The notes below the pieces were generated by a model. It was not told the DNA's origin. It did not search any database and was given only the letters and a program-made list of their open reading frames with translations. Positions 21,181-33,714 of a stretch of DNA of 64,000 nt are shown here, in pieces; within the stretch, counting starts at the first letter, position 1, and each line of letters starts with the position of its first letter. Made by a program: the position numbers and the translations under genes. Origin of the DNA: Atherix ibis (taxonomy: Eukaryota; Arthropoda; Insecta; Diptera; Athericidae); assembly GCA_958298945.1 (NCBI GenBank), contig OY282605.1, positions 30,048,811-30,112,810 of the forward strand, written 5' to 3'.

Positions 21181-23110
21181 TATGTGCTTAATTGTATGAG
21201 TTCAGTACAATGCTTGTAAGTTGACACGTTCATTGTACAATGCATCCTTAACACCTTTAATTAATTTCTACTCTAAAAACTGAACGATACGCGTACATGA
21301 AAAATAATTACTATCGTGGAAATAAATTCTTGTAAGCTAATAAGGTTATTTCGATAAAATGAATTTTTTTTTCTTCTTCTAAAGCAACGGTTTTTATTAT
21401 CAAAGGTATACATACTAACATAAAGTGTATATATTATTATTTTGGTCTATAGAGGTCTGCCATTTTCAAATTTCATTCTAATAGTAGTTTTTAATTAATT
21501 TGTAAAATTTCAGCTCCACTCGTTTTCAATTATAATAATTTTGTGACATATTTTTTTTTTATAACTCCATCTAGTGTATAAATAAATAAAATTAAAAACC
21601 ACATTATTCTGTTAAAGTGATTTTTTAATTAAAATTTTATAATTGAAGTTCTTTCTTCTATAAATAAGTATGGGCATGACATTAAATAAAAGATTTTTAT
21701 GAGTTGCTGTAACTTGAGATTTTTCAAATAATATTATTCAAATTTTTAATTCAGAAAGATATAAATTATAAGAAGAAGATAGACATAAAATCTTTTATAA
21801 TATAAAGAAATACTGAAATAAAATCATATAAAATTTCTGGAAATGAGAAGATACATTCTTAGAAAGGTCAAAACCACCATATCAACGCAGTGTTAGATTT
21901 CACACTAACACAATTTAAAGTTAAAATTTATTAACATAATATATTAGATCCTTTTTTTTTTTTTTAAAAAATACTGAAAATGATTTTTATATTGTAGATT
22001 AAATGTCAATAAGATTTCGATTAGCTTGAATAGATTAAAACTAAAATAACCTAAACAATTTCAAATCGGTTTTGGTAAAAAGTTTAATGAGCTTGAAAAA
22101 TGATACTTAAAATTAATTGTTTATAATTCGATTTTTATATTCGATCAAAATAAAATAATAACATTTATTAATATCATTAAAATTATCTATCCATCTTGAA
22201 GTAATCAATTATTTTAAAATAGATACTATTAGCCATCACAAAAATTCAGGGTTTTTTTTATTTATTTTGTAAAATAATATATTGCAAGAAATCATAAAAA
22301 TACCATATTAAAAATAATTGAATTATATTTAATTATAAAATAATTTTTTATTTTTAGAAATAACCAAAAAATTGTTTGAGAGGAGGTACTCTTAAACCTG
22401 AATGCTTGTCAAGGTGTCGGAGGGGGGGGGGGGGGGGGGGGGTAGCGGTGTGTAGATTCCTTATATAAGCCACTATTGCTTTTACACCCAAAGATAATAT
22501 AATATATTATTATGATGGATTCTTTTACTTGTAGACATATTTTGTCCTAATTATTTCAAGGAAAGCTGATAAAGGGAAGGAAAAGGATGTTCGATAATTT
22601 TGGGAAAAGTAAGAGGAGGAATAAAAATATATTAAATAATTGACAAATAAATTATTTTTAAAATAATTGGGAGGAAAGAATAACAAATTTTGGAACCTGG
22701 GCTGAAAAAAAAAAAAAAAAATTGTAAAAAAACAAGCTAGATTTTAGTTCTAATAGGATTGTGGAGAGAGAAGAGTCTAAACCCCCATGACCCTTCATCG
22801 GCCAAAATATTTCTGACGTGTCCTTTGTTTTTTTTGGGACTGTGCCCTTTACGTTTAGCCCGTGTTAGATGATGTGATGACCAGGTGCTGAGTTAGGATT
22901 AGGGAATGTGGTAAATTTAATATTTTTTCGATTGTCGCATTCGTACCCCGTCATCCACGTTAACCACCTCGTGGATCTTTATTTTGACCAACCCCCCCCC
23001 CCCCCCCCACTTTCGTGGATCATGCGTCGATGATCTCATTTTGTGGTCTCTGGCATGGATGCATTTTAAATTCGGTCTTCTGAACCGCACTAATAGAGCT
23101 CTTCCATACA
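21181..23110. other. AT-rich non-coding stretch with homopolymer runs
   Basis: No gene seen. A 21-base G run lies at 22422-22442, an A run near 22709, and a 17-base C run at 22992-23008. 22760-23105 is less AT-rich but carries no identifiable product. Confidence 0.45.
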
Positions 23111-23669
23111 CGAGGTCTGTTCAAAAAGTATCGCGATTTTTTAATTTCCGATTTTTTATGGCGTTATGTTGGTACTCATGTCTCTAACTTATGCCGACAA
23201 GTTTGGTCATTTTCCAAAAAATGGATCAAACAATCTGTTTCGCGGACAAGAAATAGTAACAGGGGGCCAGATCAGGGGAATACGGTGGCTGCGGCATTAT
23301 TAGTGTACTGTTTTTTCCCAAAAATATTCACACAAGCAATAATGCGGGAGCAGGGGCGTTACCATGCTGTAAAAGCCAATTTTTCCTTTCATAATCATAA
23401 ACCCATGATTCGTCACCATTTATGACCCTCTGGAGTAAATTTGGGTCGTCGCGGAGAGAGTCCAACAGCTCTTTAGCAATGTTAATGCGATGATGTTTTT
23501 GGTCGAAATTGAGCAAAAATCGAAGACTATCTAAACACGTGCAAGCAAAGCAGCTGTCAAAAATTAAGTGAGAGACATGAGTAGCAACATAACGCCACAA
23601 AAAGTCGAAAATTGAATATACGTAACCCGCGGAAATTTAAAATTCATGATACATTTTGAACAGAAATCG
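23111..23669 (-). mobile_element. Mar-B mariner, fold-back derivative, copy 2
   Basis: Starts CGAGGTCTGTTCAAAAAGTA in plus orientation and ends with the same 5' end inverted (ACAGAAATCG, then TA). The switch of strand lies at about 23243 (AATCTGTTTCGCGGACAAG), the same breakpoint as at 6.8 kb. The minus strand keeps HRINIAKELLDSLRDDPNLL and NGDESWVYDYE (first Asp), followed by a deletion of about 200 bases to NWLLQHGNAPAPALLLV, where the second Asp of HDNAP is Gly. The N-terminal DNA-binding half is missing with the same joint as in copy 1 and the 33.7-kb copy. Left TA is two bases off the end. Confidence 0.82.
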
Positions 23670-25499
23670 TATATTATATTTTTCAATTTTTTTTAAATGA
23701 CATTTTAATTAAGGAAGTCTTGAAGGTAATTTTTAGTATCTGATATAGATACTTTTTAAAAAAAAAATATTTTTTCTATATTTCTTTAATATTATTAAAA
23801 ATGAAATGTAGAAAAATATTTTAAGGATACTTTCTTCTTCTTTTTTGGATAAGTGAAAGTAAAAAAATTAGTCAACATTTTTTCTGTAGTATTAAATAGA
23901 GCATATTTAATATGTTAATAAAAAATTGCTTTATGAAAGGCATCATCAAAAATATTTTTCGTTAATGTTCTATAAAAAAAAATTTCCCAAGAATATTTGA
24001 TGGTTTATTTTATGGCATTTTTATAGAGTCCAAATTATATATTACTCATATTCCAATGGGTATTTATATCGTATTTTAATAATAAAGGAAATTTTATGTT
24101 CACTTGTTTGCTCATTATTATTTTCCGAAAGTCATTATATTTCGACAATTTGAATTATAGAAATTTTTAGTAAAATACCAAAAATGGTATTAATAGAAAA
24201 TTTTCTAAATTCAATTCATAAAAAATTATTATAACTAAATTAAATTGAAGAGCTTCAAAATTGAAAGAAAAAATTAAGACATAAAAAGAAATTACTTCTT
24301 TCTTAGCGTGTGAATTTTAATATTTTCGATCACTAATATTTTAAGGATTATAGATTAGGTTATTCACTAACTATATTTTATTATTAAGTTTTTTTATATA
24401 CTATTTATGAAAAATCCCATATATATTTGAGGTATTTATTTTTAAAATATTGACTTAAGAAAAATTACTTATTATATTTAGAAAAATTATGTTTTAAGGA
24501 ATTTAAAATTCCTTTTTGTATTTTTTAATAGTCTTTCCACTATTCTATTCTATATAATATACAATTTGCATAATTGTTAAAATGACTTTATTGTATACTT
24601 TTCTAATTAGATACGTATAATAAAAAATGTAAATTTATTTAGTTTGTAAAATAATCGCTATAAATTAGAATCAGTATTGTACATATTGAATCCTAGACAC
24701 ATTTCATGAATAAATTTTATCATCTCGCTTATAGCAGAAGTTCCATAGACGTAATTCTCTATAAACAGGATAATTTCGTAACTCCCAATTTTATATCCTT
24801 ATGACAACATTGCTAATATAAATTAATAATGCCACCCTATAAATTTCTTGAGAATATTCCTTCCGAAAAATATTAAATGATAATTTCTGAGTTAATAATT
24901 TATTATAATGGAACATTTTATCTTGGATGAAGAATATCATCCAAACAATTTTTGATAGATAGATATATATCAGATAAACATGTAAATTTGATTTGATTTA
25001 TAAATTCTTTTGACTTTTAAATATATTTTTGGATAATCGTAATTGCTTTAATAGGAGTAGATGGTAAAGGAATATGCTAATATGAATAATCTTAAATAAA
25101 AAAAGGAATATTAAAATAATAAATTTAATGTTAAATTAAGTCCATTAATTTTTTAAAGTTCTAAAAACATAATTTTTTATTCAATTTTTAATAATACTAC
25201 TTTTAAAAGTTGGTATCCGCTTGTATTTGAGAATTTATAAAATTCAAGGTTATCCATTTCGTTATTTAAAAATTATAGCTTCGTAGTTTTGACCGCTGTC
25301 TTACATATTTATCTTTGAAGATGACATTTATTTATCATAACATTTATGGTAATATTATAAAAATTTTCTACAAAAGGTGTAGTTCTGCCATTGGCATATT
25401 CCGTGCTTTAAGAGGAGAGCAATAATATACTCTAAAAACCCACAAATAATTGTAAAAAAGCCATTGTATTGAGAAAAAAAGTAAATGTTTAGTGTGCAT
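23670..25499. other. AT-rich non-coding stretch
   Basis: No gene recognised. The last 200 bases may belong to the Tc-E copy that follows but are unreadable. Confidence 0.4.
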
Positions 25500-25990
25500 T
25501 TCGATATAAAGGTATCGTTGGTCCTTATTTCTTTGAAACCGTCAATTTTGAGCGCTATGGTTAGACGAGAGTCAATTTTTTTTAGCTCAAACTTCAAAAT
25601 TTTGGTCTCAACCATATGTGGTTTGAATAAGATTGTGCCATAAGCCACATAATACAATTGCGTGGAAAAATTTCCAGAATTTCAAGCTTTGGTGATGACA
25701 GTTGGCTATTAAGATTATGCGATTTAACGCCGATGGATTTTTTTTCTTGTAAGACTATACAAAAGATTATTTTTCGCAGATAATCCTCATTTAAAAACCA
25801 CCATCTGCCAAATAATGGCCGAACTACTATCTTAAAATATGCGAAACAGCCATTAAAAGTGTGGAGATTTGTGGTTGGGAGAGAGCGGAAAAGAAGGAGT
25901 ATTTTCGAATTCCCGTTGAGTAATGGTATAAAATTAAACTTGACAAACATTTAGTTCCCGATGGATAAAAGTGGTATGAGAATCATCCCA
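25500..25990 (+). pseudogene. Tc-E transposase fragment, plus strand
   Basis: The clearest copy of this family. In shifting plus frames: GIVGPYFFETVNFERYG (about 25510-25560), LKLQNFGLNHMWFE-stop-DCAISH (25585-25640, where the family has WFQQDGATCH; the second Asp survives), LRGKISRISSFGDDSWLLR, LCDLTPMDFF (about 25710-25735, third Asp region), then LPNNGRTTILKYAKQPLKVW. Family: ITm superfamily DDE/D transposase common in arthropods. Stops and frameshifts disable it. The unlike-strand 118-codon frame at 25594-25950 is only its shadow. Confidence 0.72.
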
Positions 25991-26639
25991 TCCAAAAAAA
26001 CCTGATAGTGACAGGGCATGGTAGAACATAACAAAAATAAATTATACCAAAATTTATTTAACCTGGAGACACCAAAAAAGCCAGTTTATGGGTAGGAAGG
26101 TTTAAATATTGGGAGATGATAATGGATAATAAAATAAAGAAAAAACTTGAATATAAGATAGACGAGTGGAAGTAAGGTGGGATAAGTCTCGGTGGTAGAA
26201 ATTGACCCCATCATTGGGCATTCTCCTAACCAACCAAGACACCACATTGGCCCTACTGTTGGGAGGTGACCCTATTATTTACGACGACTTACTTTTCTAG
26301 GCTTAGCTAATGCTGTTCGATGACACGACTTTAAGGAGAGCCCTTAATTTAAAAAAATTTTAAATCAAGTAATTTAAATTTTTTTTTATGTTAAAAACAT
26401 TTTAGAAAAAGTAAATTCAGTAAATAAGCACAAAATTCAGTTTTAAACGACAATGAAGCGATCTTTGCTGTAATCCAGCGCGTTGGCGCCTGATTCTGTG
26501 CGGCGGCATATGGTATTTTTCCTGTGAGGGAAGCATCCTATTGTGTCGACCTTTAGGCCCATCAGAGAAAAATTTGTAAAAACAATATTATTGATACTGA
26601 TTTGTTCTGTGCAATTAATTTTATTATAGGAATAAAGTT
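25991..26639. other. Non-coding stretch, less AT-rich
   Basis: No family recognised. 26150-26340 is relatively GC-rich and may be an upstream part of the LINE that follows, but I cannot read a reverse transcriptase in it. Confidence 0.3.
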
Positions 26640-27110
26640 TAACTCCTTTTTGGACCACATTCGCTACCTTTGGTTCGGTTCCAGTTCATGTGGGTATTTT
26701 AGGAAATGACCAGGCAGACTTGTTGGCAAAATATGCACAGACTTGTAGCCTGGCTTTCCAGCAACACCTTTCTCTCAAACAACTGGAATCACACTTTTCG
26801 GCACTTATATTGGGAAACTACGAGTAATCCGAATTTCTGGGCAAGAAAACTGCTCAGGATTAGAATTGGTCATACTGCACTTACACACGACTTCCTATTT
26901 AACAACCTTTAATCCCATGGGTGCCAAAACTATGGAGTTCTCTTTATAATTTTACATATCCTCTGGGGCTGCCGCCTAACCTTTGATATTTTCTATGATA
27001 GAATTGCTACTATGGCAGTACTACTTGACTCTTCCGCTTTATTCCTAAGTCCTCTTTATAATCCAATAAGCCACCTAGGCTTTATTAAAAAATTATAAAC
27101 TAAACTTTCA
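26640..27110 (+). pseudogene. LINE tail with RNase H domain (broken)
   Basis: The plus strand reads FGSVPVHVGILGNDQADLLA K at 26670-26730, the RNase H block (usually SHVGI.GNE.AD.LAK) found downstream of reverse transcriptase in several non-LTR clades. After a frameshift come RIRIGHTALTHDFLFNN (26855-26910) and ILHILWGCRLTFD, which correspond to the LRIGHT.LTH..L and H.L.EC tail of these elements. The cysteine motif is decayed. The last frame ends about 27105. It differs from the Jockey fragments elsewhere in the window, where no RNase H is seen. Confidence 0.78.
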
Positions 27111-27195
27111 TTTCTATCGAACTAACTGTTACATCTTATAAACTTTTTGCGAAAAAATGTAATTAAGTTTTGCTAATCCGTGCACGTATGACATA

Positions 27196-27352
27196 CGAGG
27201 TCTGTCAAAAATTAACTGAACATTCAAAATGGCCGAACTTGTCGGCATAAGTTAAAGACATCAGTACCAACATAACGCTACAAGAAATCGAAAATCGAAT
27301 ATACGTAGCCCGCGAAACTTCAAAATTCGCGATACTTTTTTAACATACCTCG
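27196..27352 (-). mobile_element. 157-bp Mar-B derivative (MITE-like)
   Basis: Starts with only the outer 11 bases of the left end (CGAGGTCTGT), then runs as the inverted 5' leader (AAAATTAACTGAACATTC through ATACGTAGCCCGCG) to ATACCTCG. TA flanks both sides (27194-27195, 27353-27354). The joint lies at a CTGTC-AAAAATT match shared by the terminus and the leader, suggesting microhomology. It has no coding capacity. Confidence 0.8.
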
Positions 27353-27354
27353 TA

Positions 27355-28439
27355 TTAACATATGATGAGCCTTTGCGTCGCCATATGGCCTTCCAGGTCG
27401 TTTTGCTGAAACAGTGATCTCTGATCTATGTTCAATTTTTGTTTCTTTTGTAAATTTTTTTTTGTTATTTAATATTGACAAGGAATATTTGAAATCTAAA
27501 AACCGATGGTTTTAATGATGAATATTTTTTTTAATTTATCGTCAAATTTATATTTCTCATATTTTCTGTAACTTATTGTATTAAGTACGGTGGCTTTCAC
27601 ATTTTTATAAAAAAAAACAACATTTTCATCCGAATACCATCACTCGTATCGTTATTGCCTTTAGAGGTCCAAATGGGACCTCCTGTTTTAAGACGTTTAA
27701 CCTGTAAAATTTTGCCTCAGTTTCCGTTCTCAAGGTAGATAGAGCGCGCTACTCTTGCTTGGCGAACGAGTCACCTCTGAGCAGTGGTTTTCAACAAAAA
27801 TGATCTCAACGTGTCTTGTGGCAGTTTTTTTTGTTGAAAATATTTTATAGTAATATAATAAAAAGGGTACAAATTCGTCGAAAGTCCGTTTATTTAAGTT
27901 TATTTTCCGATGCCCAACATAAATAATCCTTCATTTCGACTACCATAAAAATTTAAATTTTAGTTTATATTAACACCTTTATTAAATTATCAAAAAAAAA
28001 ACTTATTTATTTGTATTGACACAAAATTTTTTAATTGATATTGGCTCAAAATTTTCTCCACAACCATGGAATACACTAAATGTCAGCAGATAAAATAATA
28101 AAAATACTTTTCATTTTGTGTGACAACAAATTTTTGGAATATCCTTTCTTCTATTTGTAATTGCAATTACAATAGTAAAAAAATGGTAATGGTTTTAATG
28201 GTAATAAACAATTTTGTAAAAATTGTAATAATTTGTATAAAATCGATGAAATTACAACATGCAAAATAGGAAATAGTAAATACGATTTTGAGCAAGCAGT
28301 GACCAGAAAATTTAACGGTGAAATTTTCGACGAGGATTAATTAAATTGCTGTCAATTTATTGTACCATTGTCGACATACTCTCCATAGAATACTATCGGC
28401 GTAATACCAACTACAAGATGGTGTGATGATTATTTGGCA
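27355..28439. other. Non-coding stretch
   Basis: 27355-27430 may be the 3' untranslated tail of the LINE (TGATGAGCCTTTGCGTCG). 27640-27790 is less AT-rich. No gene recognised. Confidence 0.35.
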
Positions 28440-29370
28440 TAAAAGTTGGTGTGATTAAATTTCATCCCCGTATCAGGTGGAGAAGGAGGAGGAATATTGG
28501 CAAGTCAGCCACTTAGTTAGGTAGTCCAGTTATTTACCAGAATGTATAGACATAGTATCGCATAGAGAATGCCTTCTGGAAATAAGGACTTAATTACCGT
28601 ATACACTTGAGACATAATTCAAATCAGCCCCAAAAATGTTGCGGAAGAAAGTACGAGTATCTCTATCGCCATCATCAAAGTCATCCCGATTGTCGTCGTC
28701 ATCGTCTTTGCCATCCAGTTTGGTTAAAAAATCTTCATGGTTGTCAGAGGTTGCCTTCATCATTCTTTCCATCCAAAATACAGCCATCCCGGTTGGTATC
28801 ATTCTCATATCTCAGCCTATTGCAACTGTCGTCATTACTATCGTCCTTTTACTTGAAGTACTTATCAGGTCTATTGTTGGCGTTCTATTTGGTTTGTTAG
28901 CCGTCTGCTTGCTGAACTTAACTGTCTTTTTGGAAATATTTCGCAAATAAACCGACAAAGTCAACTTAAAATAAAGCTCAAGCATTCGTTGTAGTCCCTA
29001 AGCTCGATTCTCGGTGCTAGAAAACCACAACCACAAGGCAAATTCAAGGAGCTAGAATGGCGTTTATTCTCGACCAACATCATAAAATAATTAGGCTGTT
29101 AAGTCCCCCGTTGGATATTCCGGAAGAAAGTGCTAAAACGGAAACAAAATCAAAACTCATACTCTGCATGCTTGCGGGCGCGTTCTGTATTCAGTTTCGG
29201 AATGGAACGATGGTATTTGTGGTAGGCGATGCCACTAAAGAACAGACAACAAAACACGGTAGAATATGGATGCCATGCTGTCGACTTTTCATATTCGATT
29301 CGATTGTTTGGGGAATTTGTGAATTGGCCAACGATCCCTGATGTACCACCATAGAATCAGAGAAGGGAGG
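28440..29370. other. GC-richer island with unidentified frames
   Basis: This stretch has more balanced composition. Frames include a minus one at 28590-28808 with an Asp-rich run (DGKDDDDDNRDDFDDGDRD), a plus one at 28636-28950 with a strongly hydrophobic C-terminal half, and a plus 94-codon one at 29057-29341 that contains LILCMLAGAFCIQFRNGTMV. The Asp-rich and hydrophobic frames overlap on opposite strands, so at most one is real. No family recognised. A diverged exon or an unclassified repeat are both possible. Confidence 0.3.
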
Positions 29371-30019
29371 CTTTGGAATTTCCTAAGCTTCAATCAATTA
29401 GTTGTGGCTGATTTGAAACTTCATAAATGTAGAAGTGGTTGTGTATTATATAATCAGACGTATTATGTGACTTTTGGCAAAAACAACAAAAGATGAAGGT
29501 GTAATTTTTTGTCGGACTTATTTAAGGGTCCTTTGAGAATTTCACTTTAACTAAACTCAGAATTGAGGATTTTTCTATGAAAAATATTTATTTTTTATAT
29601 TGCACTATTCAGGGTTGGATTAAAAAAAAATATTTATGCTTTGTTTGTTGTACTTTGGCCATACACAAATAATTTTTTGTTGTTTTTTTTGTTTTTTTTG
29701 CTGGTAATTTACTTTTTATATCAGTGGCGAGCGGCAGGATATCTTTCTATTTGGGTAAATATTTACTACTTGAATACGAGTGGAACGACCCGTAACAAGT
29801 TTTCTTGGAAAGTCTTTATCAGTTGTATTAACTTGTAAAACAATTTTCCTGGGATTAAGTGGATATTTGGTCTTGTTCGATTGAAAACAAATTGTTATTG
29901 ATAATAGCAAGTAAGCTATTTAATCTTTGATTGAATTTAAATCGTATTATTCATTTGTTAATGTTGTATGATCTCATTAGCCATAAATCTGGAAGGGATT
30001 ATTGAAAAAAAAAACAAAT
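29371..30019. other. AT-rich non-coding stretch
   Basis: Nothing recognised. Confidence 0.4.
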
Positions 30020-31530
30020 ACTGTACATTTTTTTCAACAACAATTTTATTTTATTTTTATAACTCAATATTATCTCTTTCCAAGTGGTTACCTGGAGAAC
30101 TTTTTCATTAATGTAAGTATTGTTTTGACTCTTCTTAACAGTGCTGGTAGAAGGTGGTAACTAAAATCGCCTTTGACTGATCGGTTACACTATTTTGAAT
30201 GTTATCACCAAGGTTTTGTGATTAAAGGTAATAAAAAAAATTCAAACGGTCTTAGATCAGGTTAATAGTGTTACTGAGAGATGACACCCTTATCTGGCGA
30301 AAACTTGTTGATGAAGATTATCCTATTTTTTATCAATGCTACCCCCTTTTAAGTAAGTAGTTTTCTTGGGCAGCTATATATCAGCGAAGGCGTTATTTCC
30401 ATTCATCGTAGCAGTGCTAGTAGGCTTTAATTGGAATGTATTAAGCTCCTCGGTTACACACCTTTGGATGTTATCGAAAATACTAAGAAAATATCCTTCA
30501 AAGCGTGTTTTGATCTTGGAATACAAAAAAAGTCACATGTAGTTCACACAATTAAATAGATGGGCTACAATAGCATAGGAATCTCTTTTTATGATAATGG
30601 AAAGCATAGAAATTTTTGTTTTGATAAAAACTCATTGATGGAGATAGCTGTGTGTCAGGAGGCGTCAGCACGGTGACAATTCGAGTATCTAAAATGTCCG
30701 CTCTAATGGAAATAACCCTTTTTATGATCTGTTCAAGGACTCACTATTAAGCTTTTATGTTAATATATATGCTTTCCAAAAGCCATTAAAATGTCATTTT
30801 TATGAACAAATTCTTAAAGATACCAACTCTTCATCACTTTTCCATGTGCAGCTAATCATCAGCAAAGGCTTCAATTGGAATATTATTGAGCTGCTCGGTT
30901 ACACTCCTTTGGATGTTATTGAGAATTCTAAGATAATGTCCTTTGGAGCGTTTTTTGATTTTGGGAAACAAAAAAGAGTCACATAGAGTTCGATCAATTG
31001 AACAGGTGGGCTATAAGGGCACAGACATTTTTTTTCCAACATGAAGGGTTGCTTGTGTAGCAGGAGACGTCAGTACGATAGCAATTTAAATGTCTATAAT
31101 ATAAATGCAAATAACCCTTTTTCTGAGCTATTCAAGGCCTCACTCATAAGCTTATATTTTAATTGATAGTCTAACCTTCCAAAAGCCATCACTCCTTTTA
31201 CATTTTTATCAGTTCTTTCGAAAAATTCTTTAAAAAAAAGTGTCCTTTTTATGAAGAAATTCTTAAAGATACCAACTCGTCATCAGTTTTCGATGTGTAG
31301 CTTCTCAAACCTCCAAAAATGCTTAATGCTACCGAAAATCTTATGGTACTCAAAAGTAATTAGGAATTTAATAATTTTCATAACTCAACCTTGCAGTTTC
31401 ATGCTCTTTAGTATCGCATAGTTACAGGACGAAGCTGAAACATAGACTACACGTCTAGAAGGAACTATCGTTTAAGTTACGTGTATGTGAAAAGATTGGC
31501 TCTCATTAATATTTTGCCACACCTTGTAAA
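30020..31530 (-). mobile_element. Mar-C mariner cluster with repeated C-terminal segments
   Basis: Minus-strand sequence in which the C-terminal and third-Asp region of Mar-C occurs about three times. At 30040-30330: PDLRPFEFFLLP and a degenerate INKF block. At 30338-30790: CDFFCIPRSKHALKDIF, SITSKGV and TAISINEFLSKQK. At 30832-31200: a third related copy. All are frameshifted. The 5' leader may extend to about 31527. The repeated GCTGCTCGGTTACACTCCTT stretch near 30450 and 30895 shows the duplication directly. No intact second Asp motif is present. Either tandem duplication or insertion of one copy into another. Confidence 0.6.
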
Positions 31531-33714
31531 TTATTAAAAAAAAGGAAAAACTTTATTAAAAATTAAAATTTTTTTATAAAAGCTAAAAAATAAAAATATT
31601 TTTTGCTTATACATCGACGAAATATTTGAAATATTTTTATTATTTGTTAGTCTTTTTATAATATTGATTAAGTGAAATGTGAAACGCTGAAAATACTGTT
31701 AAATTTACGTTATTCCCATTATTCCAAATTTGATGATAGTCGAAGTTCTTATAGAAAATTTTCTAATAGCTCATGTTATATCGTAAGATCATACTAAGTT
31801 TTGCATTAAATCCATTTCTGTATAATTTTCCATTCGAATTCTTATGGATGAGGAAATACTATAGCATCAAAGAAGTACTTCTTTGCCTGTTAATCGTTAT
31901 CAACCAATGAAAATCTTTGTAATTGGATAAATGTATCTGTAATCAAAAATGGATAGGGTAAAATATTTAGAACTATGTGAATAATGCCTATATTAAAATT
32001 GTATTTCCGCGAATGAGGTAGTTGAAGATAGGAAAAAATTTGAAGTGGAATTTACCCATACCATAAGAAGTGCAGGAATATTAGCTTCTTTAAAAGTAAT
32101 CCAACTCAATATGTTTAAGCCCTTGCTTCCTAAATATTTTATTACTTTGGGTAGTATTATCTTCGCTATTTACTTTTGAAATTTTACACTCTTCTACAGA
32201 CTTTTGCCATTTTGTTCAATTTTTCATTGTTCTCTGATTTAGAATTGCCCCTTTTTCTTTTGGCTGTCTCATTTATATTTGAAAAGAATCTTAATCCTTA
32301 AGAAGAAAAATGTTAAAAGATCAACAAAATATAATTTTAAGTATCGTTAAAGGATGTGAAAGGACAAAGAGCTTATATATGTTGTAGTATTTAGGCAAAA
32401 ATAACAATATATAGCACATAAAAAAAGGAGTTAAGTTAAACTTCAATAAATCCAATCAGTTAAATAAATCTTTTTGTTTCCTTTTGAACAAATCAAATGG
32501 AGGGATTCGATTTAAAGTATTTGTGGGGCAAAACAGAAAAAAATAAGCTAAATTTGATCATAACCCATGTGCACGTACATGATGTGTTGGATTTTCTGTC
32601 ATATAACAAAGTGTATTAAATGATCCAAGATATTTTTCGGCTTTCGATTGTACTTGTACACATGTGATATGGGGAATAAGAAGACCAGAATTTCTTTATC
32701 GAAAAAGTAATTGGAAAATTTCATTTCGTTTTCAGATAATTTTCAAAGCTTTTTATGTACGCCGTTGTCAAAAAAATATGATAAATCTAATTCCAATGAA
32801 ATGAAAATAATTCCTTTCATAAAGTTGAAATAAAATTTTATCGAAAATAAATGGATGTCGATTGGTAGATAAGAAAATTGAATTTCAGCATTTTGAGTAA
32901 TTTAGAAGATGGAAAATGAGCTTCATTTTACAAATTGTGATACGATGTAAATTTCACTTAATTCTCTGTGTTTGTGTACTTTTGTCGATGTAAATAGTTG
33001 TTAGTTGATGAATTTCATATAATTTATATATTAAGAGAATTTTGTTCAGGAAATTAGGAAATTATATTGGAAATTGTGCCAAAAAATCGAGTTAAACAAA
33101 TTTATGAATGGTATATGATAAATTCATCTGATGCTATTCAGAGTATAAGTATGAGTGTATTTAAATAGATGATTTTCTGCACCGACAACTAAAGCAATGC
33201 ACATGCAAAAAGGCAAGCTGACAGATTCACATATTCAAATTGGAAAATATGTGGGGCTATGGGTTGATTGGCAATCGAATAATTGTACAAATATTGGCAA
33301 AGTTTCGAAACTTTATGATATCCTTGGACAAGTTTCCCTTTTTTTTTTTACTCATTTTTTGAACTATTATCTTCTATGTATTTGCATAGAGTAATATTAT
33401 AGAAGTTTTCCTATTTAATTATTTCTTAGCTAATATTTAAATATGAATAAAATTGAATTTGTTTAAATAAAAATGCTTTATTTGAATTGATAATCTATAT
33501 GTTTGTATTAAATATTTAATAGATGTTGGTTAAAAAATATATTTTAATTTTTCTAAATAGATATGTATCGTTATTATAATAATAAATAAATTTATTTTTA
33601 TTATTATAATTTGCGTCCTCTTTAAGTACCTATGTTTACTCTGCTAATTCAAAATGATCTAATGAATGTAATAAATTTTCTAATATCTCTTTTATTATTT
33701 ATTCATGAATAAAT
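31531..33714. other. AT-rich non-coding stretch
   Basis: No gene or known repeat recognised. The 65-codon frame at 33197-33394 is unremarkable. Confidence 0.4.

Noticed and set aside
25594..25950. 118-codon minus frame as a gene
   Set aside because: It is antisense to the Tc-E transposase remnant, which shows conserved blocks on the plus strand.
28590..28808. EF-hand protein from the Asp-rich frame
   Set aside because: Asp is abundant but I could not fit the 12-residue loop spacing with the required Gly and Glu positions, and a stop lies just upstream of the first Met.
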